64,000 nucleotides of DNA, taken from NCBI GenBank assembly GCA_030180135.1, contig CM058230.1, forward strand, positions 14,881,082 to 14,945,081. The letters are read 5' to 3'. The notes beneath the pieces were generated by a model, which made no database searches, had not been told where the DNA came from, and saw only the letters and a program-made list of their open reading frames with translations. The position numbers and the translations under genes were made by a program. Shown here piece by piece: positions 25,401-35,494 of this stretch (positions are counted from its first letter, which is position 1; each line of letters begins with the position of its first letter). The stretch is from Orychophragmus violaceus. Lineage: Eukaryota; Streptophyta; Magnoliopsida; Brassicales; Brassicaceae.

Positions 25401-25941
25401 TATTAGATTGTTAGAAGCCGTAGTGGGGAGCCGTCTCACTGGGTAATCTTAGATTGCTCATTAGACTCTTTTGTATTTTTCAGGTTCGGCGTAGCTTGGC
25501 GGACGCGTAGGACGCTCGGAGTAGTCTCGGGTTGGCATTGGGTATCGGTGTGGAGTTTACGCATTTTGACTGTTACTTTCGGTTTCAGATTTTGTTGGGA
25601 TCCCGTTATACTCTTTTTGTGTATTAGACCGTATATTATTATGAATGAGATTTATATTTTTCAAATAATAAAAACGGAATAATTCCCTGATATACGGTTT
25701 CGTCCGAACCGAACACAACTCGTGGAAGTGGTACAGGTTGAAAAGCTTTGTATCACGAAAGCGAGGTAAACGGAGTTAAGGACGGTTTGGTTCGAGCCTT
25801 TGTCTCAAACCGGACTGCCTTTGGCTTCGTATTGTGACAAACTCTTCTTGTATGGCTGCTCGGGTTCGATCGGTCATGTTCTTGTTTGATTGTTGGCCGG
25901 TCAGCTCGTCGGTCAGCGGTAGACGGGAAGGGAGCGTTACA
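22489..25941 (+). repeat. Solo LTR E, complete, with 5-bp target duplication
   Basis: 3453 bp from TGTAATACCCTG to GGGAGCGTTACA. The 5-bp repeat GCCAG flanks both ends (22484-22488 and 25942-25946). There is no PBS, interior or second LTR, so it arose by recombination between the two LTRs of an inserted element. It contains a GAA/GA purine tract (23450-23640), the mirror of the CTT tract in element A, and a duplicated segment around GCCGTCTACGGGTTAGCAATC (about 24484 and 24541). It interrupts the pol remnant of element B. No coding sequence was seen. Confidence 0.9.
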
Positions 25942-25946
25942 GCCAG

Positions 25947-27801
25947 TGTCCAAGACACTTCATCTTGCTAAGATCATTTCCATAAGACCTTTGGTGTGAA
26001 GCCATTCTTGGAATCATGCATATTGGAATTGTCCAATACCTTAAAACCATAATGGTTCTGACACGATCCAATTAGCTCTTCTGATCCATCTCAATGGATC
26101 CATATTCCAAGAACTCACGCGACTTCTCCCATGTCTATCGTTAAATTTGACTTCCGACCCAAATCTTGGCAAGACTTTAGCGTCGGAACGTCGTTTATGA
26201 GATTAAGTATGTTCTTAATATACAGTTTGAGAATTGCAATTACGCTCCCACTAGTTTACTTGTAAACGCACTGTTTCTATTCGTTCCTGATCGAGTCAAA
26301 GCCTTTGACCATTTTAACGGAACATAGATTCCAACTCCAAGATGCTTGCTTCAACCAGTGAAGCTAACATGCATAACTAGCCAATTTTTCGGAGTTGGGG
26401 CTCACCATCGCTTCTTTGAATTTCGCATGCTCATCACTTTTCAATGATCAACGGATCACGACAATCGGTCACGAGGAATCACCCTCGATTTAGTGATGGA
26501 TCCTTTCGGATCTGCGAATTTCAGGCTCCACAGGTGTAGATCCTACAGCACTCTGTAGATCTAACCGTTGCTCTCCCTCAACAGGTTGAAAAGCCTCCTG
26601 TGTTTCTCGAATTTCTTCGAGCTGTACTTTTACTCCCACTGTTCTTCTTGGAAAAACAGAGTTCCGAACAACAAAACTTTGTTCTCGGATTGGTTGCAAA
26701 AGTACTAAGCCTCGGTTTCCTTAGGACAACCAGCGAAGCAGCACTTATCAGGTTTGGGTTCAAGTTAGTTTGTTGACAACTGCCTTACACAAACCTTGCA
26801 ATCCCAATTAATCAGAAAAACATATTTGGAAATCACCCAGTCCACATCCAATGTGGTGTTTTTCACTGATTCTGATAGAAAACTTAATTAGCGTAAACAT
26901 GTTCATTTTAGAGCGTATTTTAAAAGAATAATGGAAGATTCATGTGACTCATCATTAATCGGAGCATATCCAATAAGGTCTGATTCATTCTCTCAGAAAC
27001 ACCATTCAGGTTTTCTAGGAGAAAAGAGATGTGATATGGCTTCACACTCACTTAGATGATCACCCAATTGTTGACTCAAGTATTCTCTTCCTCGATTCAA
27101 TCGAGAGATTCTAATACTTCTGTCACATTGTTTCTATACTTCATTTTGGAACTCCTCAAAGGATTCCAACTAGTGTATCATCAAAAGATCACAGCCATAC
27201 TTACTGATGCCATCAATAAGTCAATGAAGTACAGAAGATTTCCTTTGGCATTAATGTTCATCGGGCCGCATACATCAGTATGTGTAAAGCCCAACAAGTC
27301 TCTGGCCCGTTTCTTTAGCTCTGCTAAAGAAGCCTTAGTCATTTGGCCCAGCAAGCAGAATTCATGTCTCAATTGATTTACAATCAAATGAACCTGAAGC
27401 CCATAACTATGGAACTTCTGAAGTTGTTTCACTTTATTTGGTCAATATGACTATGCCGAGGAAAAATCGAGTTCAAGTCATCAGACTTAAATCGTTTGAT
27501 ATTTATGTTATATTTAAGCGTATGTTGGTTTAAGATATAAAAACCCTTTCAAAAGGGGTGCTACTATATGATATTTCATTAAGATCAAAAGAGCAAAACT
27601 TGTCTTTTATCAGAATGAAAAACATTCAAATTCTTACAAGAAAATGAAAGACATCTCTGCATAAAGCAGGTACATAGTAGCAATTACTTAATTCAAAAAC
27701 CAAGCTTGAAAGGCTCCTACAAGTGGAGAATCTCTACAGCTTATGCAGCAACCATTGCTCCATACCAGGCACGCAGTTCCACTTGTCCTTTCTTCAACGT
27801 T
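25947..27801 (-). pseudogene. Element B pol remnant (integrase, RT fragments)
   Basis: Minus-strand fragments in different frames align with element C. Examples are the integrase start at 27432-27181 (HTDVCGPM) and the linker after integrase at 26763-26490 (RRSERIHH against RRSGRIRH in C). Just after gag the protease and GAG-pre-integrase region is shifted and interrupted by stops. No frame spans a whole domain, so the pol is dead. Confidence 0.75.
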
Positions 27802-28716
27802 CTACTGTTGTTTAGGCCCTGCATATTTCCAAAATATCAGTACCACAACTAGTATCCAATACATATGTAGAACTTGAATTAATAACACAATACCTGAAGA
27901 AGAAGTACCATACATCTTCTTCATCTCTTGTGAATCTTCCAAGAATTTAATGCAATCTCTCTTCCAATGCCCATACTCATTACAGTAGAAGCACTTTCTA
28001 ACACCAGATGGGCCGGACTTGGGCTTATAAGATGACACAGGCTTATCCTGATTCAAAATCTGGACGGCCCTGCCTCTACCCTTGCCAACACAAGATTTCT
28101 CAAATCTTTTACCCTTTATGATGTCTTGCTCTACTGTTTTGAGCATGCCATGAAGCTCAGTCAACGTCTTCGTCAAGCCTTTCTTGATATAGTTCTTAAT
28201 GAACTTATCATAGCTTGACGGCAATGACTGCAGAATGATGTCAGTTGCCAACTCTAAGCTGACAGGACAATCCAGTTTCCCCAGGTTATCAACGTAACCC
28301 ATCATTTTAATGACATGAGGACTCACTGGAACATCCTCTGGTAGTCTGCACCCAGTGAGAGACTTCACCAACTGGAATCTCTCAACTCGTGCCAGATCCT
28401 GAAACTTCAGTTTCAGGCTGGTGATCATCTCTATTGGCGACTCCATGTTCTCGTATTGACTCTTCAAGTCCGAGTTCATGGTAGCCAACATCAGACCACG
28501 CACATCTACCACATCAATATAATGCTTATTCCAAGCATTATATACTGCATTCGAGCGATTGGCCCCAAGCCTTTCTGGAAGAGCTTTCTCAAGGACATAG
28601 TCCTTACTCTCCTGCTTGAGGATTAATCTCAAATTGCGATACCAATCCAGGAAATTTGACCCATTTAACTTGTCCTTCTCAAGGACGGGTCGTAACGAGA
28701 AGGTAGTTTTAGACAT
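27802..28716 (-). CDS. Gag of element B
   Basis: 304 codons from ATG 28716. It carries the copia gag signature near the start (LNGSNFLDWYRNLRLILKQE), a UBN2-like capsid region, and one CCHC knuckle CFYCNEYGHWKRDC near residues 240-253. The last 35 or so residues are hydrophobic and come from a shifted frame over what is protease in element C, so the frame ends just after the knuckle. The capsid-plus-nucleocapsid part is unbroken although pol is destroyed. At the position where C has a TAG stop, B reads CAG. It could supply gag particles with enzymes from a relative; this is inference. Confidence 0.75.
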   Translation of the reverse strand: MSKTTFSLRPVLEKDKLNGSNFLDWYRNLRLILKQESKDYVLEKALPERLGANRSNAVYNAWNKHYIDVVDVRGLMLATMNSDLKSQYENMESPIEMITSLKLKFQDLARVERFQLVKSLTGCRLPEDVPVSPHVIKMMGYVDNLGKLDCPVSLELATDIILQSLPSSYDKFIKNYIKKGLTKTLTELHGMLKTVEQDIIKGKRFEKSCVGKGRGRAVQILNQDKPVSSYKPKSGPSGVRKCFYCNEYGHWKRDCIKFLEDSQEMKKMYGTSSSGIVLLIQVLHMYWILVVVLIFWKYAGPKQQ

Positions 28717-30442
28717 AGGCTGAAAATTTTAATCAAAGAAAATTTTAGTTATGATTTCAGGAAATGAGGAATCTTATCCAATAAGAAAACTCGCATTATA
28801 TTCAAACAATGTTTCCTCAATGAATATAATGATCCAAGATCCATACATCACTAAAATCCGAGTGGACGACTCGTCTTCACCCAGAGTTTAGCAATCTAGG
28901 TAAGCAAATCATTGCTAATTGTACTCAGTACAACTCTTGGTCGTAGATAAGACAATCCATGTCTCATCCACTCTGACGTCTCTGGGCCCAGAACTTCTGA
29001 TAGTCCAGTCAAGTGAAACCAATCTCTTCTATCTTGTGATCACTGACAGTTGCACTGCAAGTCTGTCAATTACCATCTGCCTTACTCATGTTGCAGTGGA
29101 TACCAAGGACTCCAAGACTATCCAACAAACGACACAAGTCTTGACAGTAGACAAGATTTGGGCAAGACATCAAGATCACTTGATATTTAGTTGAGGAGAT
29201 GGAACTTTAAAAGATTAGTGATTCAATTTCTTAGGTCATGCAATAGTTGATGTCAAGCACTGCAAGACCATCAACACTACTACCTGCCTTACTCATGTAA
29301 TTGTGGACACCAAGCTCTTGGCAAGACTATCCAACAACGAAACGAGTCTTGACAGTTGACCATATTGAATAACTAAACTTCGATTTAACACACATCCAAT
29401 GTGTATTAAACAGGTTTAGAACATTTTTAACTTTTAATAATTTCAATTAAGTTTTAATCGTTCTAATTTCAGTGGGTTAGGTCATTCGGTTCGTTTCTTA
29501 ATCATTTGGTTCAAAAACCAAACGATTACGGTTCGCATCGTCACCATATGCGCCGACTGACACACTTGGTCGACTCTTGATATGCAACCTTAAGATCATT
29601 CGAGATAACCGGTCAAATCCAATTTGACCAGTTCACCTAATCGAACCGATTCAACCAGTTTTAACTAATCGCGATAACCGGTCCAATCCAATTGGATCGA
29701 CTTATCCGATCAAACTGATCTTAACCAATTAAATCGGTTTATTCTAATTGAGATAACCAGTTCAATTCAATTGAACCAATTCATCCAATTTAAACCGATC
29801 TAATCTACCTTAACCAAGCATGATAACCAGTTCAATCCAATTGAACCGATTCAACCAACCGCAAGGTTTATGTCGACCGACATTGTAGAATATTAGGGAT
29901 TAAACCGACATGACCAGGCGAGATAACCAGTTCAATCCAATTGAACCGATCTATCCATTCGCATAGTCTGTGTCGACCGATGCACCCAGTGTGTCGATCG
30001 ACATAGTGCGATTTCAAATCTTTCGTATTTTCACCGTGTATCGACCGATACACCCAGTGCGTCGATCGATGCTGTGCGAAAACCCTAATATCTTTTACGA
30101 GTTTTCGCGATGTGTCGACCGACACAAGCTTAGTGTCGATCGACACCATGCGACAAATCCTAAATTATTTACGCGTTTTCGCTCTGTGTCGACCGACACA
30201 CGCTTTGTGTCGATCGACACTCTGCGACAAACACTAAAATCTTATTATGCGTTTCGCGGTGTGTCGACCGACACAAGCTTAGTGTCGATCGACACAGTGC
30301 GACAACGGCAGTTCGTCGTTTTCAACAGAAACTTCAATCCGAGATAAATTTCCATAAAACATGATTCAACAGGCAATTAACTAATCAAATTCATCAGTAT
30401 TCGATTTAAATGCCTCAGATTCAATAGACTAAACCCTACAAT
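28717..30442 (-). other. 5' leader of element B
   Basis: About 1.7 kb, non-coding, between PBS and gag ATG. It holds five diverged copies of a GATAACCGGTTCAATCCAAT-type unit (about 29604, 29671, 29751, 29820, 29920) and the palindrome-pair array listed next. The part near gag is related to the leader of element C. Confidence 0.7.
29971..30294 (-). promoter_or_regulatory. Array of five palindrome pairs in the leader of element B
   Basis: Plus-strand copies of TGTCGACCGACA or a variant, each followed by TGTCGATCGACA or a variant, start at 29971/29992, 30039/30060, 30113/30134, 30187/30208 and 30262/30283. Every pair is 21 bp apart and the pairs repeat about every 68-75 bp. The same pairs occur in the LTRs of B and C and in C's leader. 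A protein-binding site array or RNA stem-loops are both possible; neither is shown. Confidence 0.6.
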
Positions 30443-30454
30443 GCTCTGATACCA
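30443..30454 (-). other. Primer-binding site of element B
   Basis: Minus strand TGGTATCAGAGC, one base from the 5' LTR at 30456. Confidence 0.85.
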
Positions 30455-30455
30455 C

Positions 30456-31135
30456 TGTTGGATCTTCTAGGATCTAGTGTTTGTTATATTGAAATTACCA
30501 ACCTCGTTCTTACCTCAGATCTGGCAGCGGAATAGAATGGTGAACGAGATCTAGCGAATCAAGTGCTTCGCCTCTACCAAGCACACACTCACACAACCTG
30601 GAACGCCGGGATGCTAGTGCCGGATTCAGGGAATGAGTTTTCGATGTCTCTGCTTTTCTCTCAGAGAATTTCAGTGACCGCTAGGGTTCAGGTCGACCAT
30701 ATAAACCTTTATATATCGACCTGGAAATGACATCACAAAACCGTCGGATAAGCCCGACTCGTTTATGTCAAAACCCGATATGCATCGATCGACACACTTA
30801 CTGTGTCGATCGACACACCTTCTCGAAAAGCCTGCATCGATCGACACACTCATGTATCGATCGACACATACATCATAAAACTCTATGTCAATGTGTATCC
30901 AATACACATCAACGTGATCATTATCAAATGATCATTCCCATATGTTAGCTTCCAGATTGCTTAGGTGTGTGACCCTAAAGGATCATATAATACTGGCAGT
31001 AAGTCTACAACTTACAGATTACAAGAGGCTTCTAGCAAAGCATTACAATCACCAGTATTATACAAACGATTGATCTCGATACACAACTATTATCAGGAGT
31101 GAGCACAAGTGTGATTTCAGGACACAATCCCAACA
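30456..31135 (-). repeat. 5' LTR of element B
   Basis: 680 bp, same length as the left copy and about 99% identical. Palindrome copies start at 30783, 30804, 30835 and 30855. It is followed by target duplication CGAAT and then the rest of solo LTR D. Confidence 0.9.
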
Positions 31136-31140
31136 CGAAT

Positions 31141-32367
31141 AAGGTTGGTGATGGTGGTGTTGGAATATGACTTGCGGGATAGATTGGAGTTTTGTTTATT
31201 TTCTATTGACCTTGTTGGTCTTGTGTTCTGTGTTAGAGTCCCAGTGAGTCTGCGTGTTTACATTACTGCACAAGGAATCTAGGGTGCGTTAGATCCCGCA
31301 AGTCTAGGTTTTAAAGAGTTACGGTGCTTCCGACCCGATTGGATCCTCGGGTAGTTGCCTTATCGGTTCATGTGGTGAATCTGGTTATGGTGTGAACCTA
31401 CTAATTGACGCCAGTAGGTGTGTGGTCCAGAGAATACGGGGTCATGTCCTAGGGCCGGACTACATGGAAAGTTAGGTTACCGTGGGGTAGCCCTAGTCGC
31501 TGGGTATCGTTGGACTGAGAACAGTGTCATGGGTCATAGGACTTTGTGTTTACGTCAAGGAGTCATGGATAGTTTTTGTTACCATGTAGGTAGCTAAGTA
31601 TTCCCATGGAAGTTTCCGTGTTCGCATAGTGGGCCCAATGGTGTTAAGGTTGACGTTCGATAGATAGATCGAGTCTAATCGAGGGCATCTGCCGCAGTGA
31701 TTTCTATTTCTATAGCCTTTCCTTTTGATAGAGAATGCTTGTGTGTTGTGGGTTTATCACGTCACGATGGTATGTGATTGACTATTCTTTCTTATGATTG
31801 TTATTTTGGGTTTTGGGACGGGATTAGTAGTTATAGGTTAGATTAGAAGTCGTTAGTGGGAGATGACTCGCTGGATGATCTTAGATCGCCCATTATACTC
31901 TTTTGTGTTTTTAAGGTTTAGCATCGATGGACGTGGGAGGTCCTCGGTGTAGTTTCGGGATCGCTTGTGGGCCGGAGATCTTTGATTCGATGTTTTGGTT
32001 TTTGTATTTTTGTTTGGATTTTTTGGCGCATGTTTATTCTTTGATTGTTTGTAATTAGAATTAAATAGGAAAAGTTTTTTTGTAAAACTCAAATTACTTA
32101 GAAATGAAATCGCTTCCCCGATATTGGTTTAGTCCGAACCAACACAACTGGTGGAAGCAATACAGGTTGAAAATCTTTGTATTGTGGAAGCAAGGTAAAC
32201 GAGTTCAAAAACGGTTTAGTGCGAGCCTTTTTCTCAAACCGAACATTCTATGACGTCGTATTGTGACAAACTATTCTCGTTTGACTTGCTCAGGTTCGAT
32301 CGTCATGTTCTTGTTGATTGTTGACCAGTCAGCACGCGATCAACGGATAACGGGAAAGGGGTGTACA
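31141..32367 (+). repeat. Solo LTR D, right part
   Basis: It continues the LTR broken at 20519 and aligns with the second half of solo LTR E, including the conserved block with GGGTGCGTTAGATCCCGCAAG near 31273. It ends GGGGTGTACA at 32367, directly against LINE sequence. Without element B the LTR is about 3.57 kb plus the lost left end. Confidence 0.75.
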
Positions 32368-32910
32368 CTTTGCCTCTATAAGTGCTTCCCTAATTGCATA
32401 CGCGTCAGCAACTAGTGGGATTTTATGAAATTTGTCGACCTTAATCCTTTCTTTAGTGTCTTCCCTGTTGTATCTTCCATGTGCCATCCTAACCCAGTTG
32501 GCTTATCTTGTCCAAGCCAAGATGCATCCGTAAAACACAGTACTTCGTTTTGCTCCACCGGTTGAATAGTTGTTCTTGTCTCCTGTTTGAGACATGGTTC
32601 GTTGCTAATTTGTTGTGCTTTGTTCCACTCATTGGCATAGTTAATAGCTGATAGCAGTATTTCTTCCTCTGAAATCCGTCTATATTCAAAGATTTTCGAT
32701 TTTCTTATTGTGTGTTGTCCAAATAGCGGATAGAAGCCATGAGAACATAGGGCCCTCTATTTTATTACTTTGCGGGAGGGATGAGAGCATGTTTCCTTTC
32801 ATTATGTCCTCTCTCATATCATCAATGTCATCCAACTTCGAACAATATGTAACAAAATATTTTATAGGGTAATACGGAAAATTTATACGAACCAATCATT
32901 AATGAATAAA
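32368..32910 (-). pseudogene. LINE fragment F (reverse-transcriptase tail and RNase H)
   Basis: Minus-strand translation gives fragments of the C-terminal part of a plant L1-type ORF2: SWLLSAIWTTHNKK (32895-32686 frame), then, in other frames, a start of an RNase H domain and ADAYAIREALIEAK adjoining 32368. Frame changes and stops break it. Solo LTR D is inserted in the RNase H region. The rest of this LINE is not in the window. Confidence 0.55.
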
Positions 32911-33237
32911 TCTATCATTTTGATTTCCTATTATCACGTTTTCTATATATTACTTTAGTTATACGTGTCATCCAATAATATTTAAGATGGTCTGATCGAT
33001 GGTTCCGCAATTACTGTTAATTATATGGAAGATAAAATTATATTGTTACAAAAAAGGATAAAGAGATAAAATTATAACTTCATTTTTTGTCAATATTTGT
33101 TATATAAGCGACCTGTAACTAGGTCATAGCCAAGGTTTGATAGATACAAAAATTGAGCCAACAGCGATATAACCAAAAATAACCTCAAGCAAAACAACCA
33201 AAAGAACAAGACAATCATGTACTGCTAAAGGGAGCCA
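32911..33237. other. AT-rich spacer and 3' end of LINE G
   Basis: No coding signal. The right part is probably the 3' untranslated region of LINE G, which reads leftwards here. A short A-run on the minus strand near 33084-33090 is the only poly(A) candidate, so the exact end is not fixed. Confidence 0.4.
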
Positions 33238-33704
33238 TCAAGAAGAGGCCAAGTTTTTCTCGTTTGCAAAGAACCTTGCGGTCCAAAAAGGGTGGCTAGC
33301 CGCCACGTAAGAACCGAAGCGACCATCAAGGGTCACCAATTGCGCAATGAGAGAGGCACCTCTATTTGAAGAAACATACTCACCTTTAAGCTTGAAGTTT
33401 TTAAGCAAATGCAAAGACACTAAAACCTCCGCAAAACAGAAACTGAAGGAAGGCCATACTTCCGGTCTTAAGACAGCCCCAACCAACTCAGGAGCCTCAA
33501 TTCCAAAGATAACCTTATTCCGTTTAAGGGGAATCATATCTTTAATAGCCCACGAAAGAGCCTTAACTTGGAGCTGGAACCTGGAGTCAATACGCAGAAA
33601 CAAGCGCCTGCTATGAAGAATCACCACTCCATGCTCATCACGGAGAACCCAGGCCACTCCTCCGAGCTTATTCCTCTTCGACCATGAAATACCAATATTA
33701 CATG
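33238..33704 (-). pseudogene. LINE G, C-terminal RNase H part (separated by element C)
   Basis: An open minus-strand frame ending TGA at 33238 encodes the RNase H-like tail of a plant LINE (GGVAWVLRDEHGVVILHSRR). Its upstream half lies at 40919-41264: the protein reads smoothly from one side to the other once element C and its 5-bp target repeat are left out. The open frame extends artificially into C's LTR. Confidence 0.75.
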
Positions 33705-34356
33705 TGTTGGAATATTGTCCTGAAATCACACTTGTACTCACTCCTGATGATAGTTGTGTGTCGAGATCAGACATTCGTATAATACTGGGCGGTTGCAATG
33801 TTTTGCTAGAAGCCTCTTGCAATCTGTAAGTTGTAGACTTACTGCCAGTATTATATGATCCTATAGGGTCACACACCTAAGCAAACTGGAAGCGTAAATA
33901 TGGGATTGATCATTATGGTAATGATCATATCGATGTGTATAGGATACACATTAATATTGAGTTTATTGTGGTGTGTCGATCGACACAGTATGTGTGTCGA
34001 TCGACACAGATCGAGTTTCGAAACTGATGTTTCAATTTTATGACATAAACGAATTGGATTAACCAAAGCTCGGTTTAAGTCATTCCAGGTCTTTATATAA
34101 TCATATAGTTTTGACCTGGAACCCTAGTCGTCGTCTTTTTCTCGACAGAGAAAGCAGAAACACTAGAAACTCAGAAATCCCAAGATCCGGCACTAGCATC
34201 CCGGCTTTCCAGGTTTGTGTGCGTGTGTATCTGGTAGAGTCGAAACATCTGAGTCGCTACTGATCTCGTTTCACCAATCATTCCGCTGCCAGTACAAGGT
34301 AAGAACGAGGTTAGTGATTCAATATAACGAACCCTAGATCCGAGGCTTTCCAAACA
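33705..34356 (+). repeat. 5' LTR of element C
   Basis: It begins TGTTGG and ends CCAAACA. A palindrome pair (TGTCGATCGACA at 33974 and 33995, 21 bp apart) lies about 100 bp upstream of a TATA box, CTTTATATAATC near 34090, so it sits in a U3 enhancer-like position. Confidence 0.9.
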
Positions 34357-34357
34357 G

Positions 34358-34369
34358 TGGTATCAGAGC
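34358..34369 (+). other. Primer-binding site of element C
   Basis: TGGTATCAGAGC, one base after the LTR end at 34356; complementary to initiator tRNA-Met. Confidence 0.88.
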
Positions 34370-35494
34370 TATTAGGGTTTTATCTATTGATTCTGAGGCA
34401 TTTAAATCGAATACTGATGAATTTGATTAGTTTAATGCCTGTTAAATCGTGTTTTGATGAGTTTAATCTTGGATTAAGATTCTGCTAAACAACGATGAAT
34501 TGTTGTTTTCGCACTGTGTCGATCGACACTAAGCTTGTGTCGGTCGACACGCCGCAAAACGTTTTGTTTAAATTTTAGGGTTTCGATCAGTGATCGAATA
34601 TCCGTATCCCTACTGTGTCGATCGATACACTGGGTGTGTCGGTCGACACAGTCTTTGCGAAAGGATAGATTGGTTCAATTGGATTGTGGTTGGGTAATGT
34701 CGATCGACACAGTGTTGTGTGGCGATCGACATGGACCATTAAACCGGACCGGTTCAATTAGATTGAATCGGTTAAGGAAATTCGATCCGGTTTGACCGGC
34801 TATCGAAATTCAGTTTAAATTGGGTTGTGTCGACCGACGCCAATGGTTGGTATCGATCGACACACCAATCGCAGACTTGATGGTTGGACCTCAAATTTGC
34901 AAATACTGGACCAAATTTACTCCTAAAGTTATAAATTAACCTAAACTTAATAAACCTTTATGTTAATAACTTCTTGGATGTATATTGGATATGCATCAAG
35001 ATTAAATAGTTCTTTTCTTCAACTTAATATCAAGTGATCTTGATGTCTTGCCCGATCTTGTCTACTGTCAAGACTCGTTTCGTTGTTGGATAGCCTTGGA
35101 GTCCTTGGTATCCACGACTACATGAGTAAGGCAGGTGATCATTGATAGACTTGCAGTGCGACTGTCAATGATCACGAGACTGAAGAGATTGGTTGACTTG
35201 ACTGGGCTATCAGAAGTTCTGGGCCCAGAGACATCAGAGTGGATAAGACATGGATTGTCTTATCTGCGACCAAGAGTTGTACTGGGTACAATTAGCAATG
35301 ATTTGCTTACCTAGATAACTAAAGTTTGGGTGATGGCGAGTCGCCCACTCAATTTTGGTAAGCTGGGGATCTTGGTTCATTGTATTCATCTGAGGAAACA
35401 TAGTTTTTGAATACAATGCGATTTTTCTTATTAGATAAGAATTCTCATTGCTTGAGCATTATAACTAAAACCTCTACCTCTTTTAATTACAGCT
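34370..35494 (+). other. 5' leader of element C with palindrome pairs
   Basis: Non-coding leader of about 1.1 kb. Palindrome copies start at 34517/34538 and 34616/34637 (both 21 bp apart), 34698/34720 (22) and 34828/34851 (23). In the first two pairs the second copy is TGTCGGTCGACA. Downstream (35030-35290) it matches the leader of B in inverted orientation, as expected. Confidence 0.65.

Larger units (their letters stand above)
20520..31135 (-). mobile_element. Element B: Ty1/copia retrotransposon with intact ends, open gag, ruined pol
   Basis: Two 680-bp LTRs (20520-21199 and 30456-31135; about six differences) begin TGTTGG and end CCCAACA. They are flanked by a perfect 5-bp target duplication CGAAT (20515-20519 and 31136-31140). 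The minus-strand PBS at 30454-30443 and the PPT next to the left LTR give the orientation. Removing solo LTR E and its duplicated target leaves about 7.16 kb, nearly the size of relative C (7.21 kb), so the interior is full length but mutated. It is inserted in solo LTR D. Confidence 0.9.

Noticed and set aside
29971..30294. Regular repeat array resembling a CRISPR
   Set aside because: The genome is a plant's; the repeats are 12-bp palindromes in a retrotransposon leader and the intervening sequences are related to each other, not unique spacers.
33238..33876. 212-codon frame read as one protein
   Set aside because: The first 58 or so codons are antisense to element C's LTR; only 33238-33704 is LINE.
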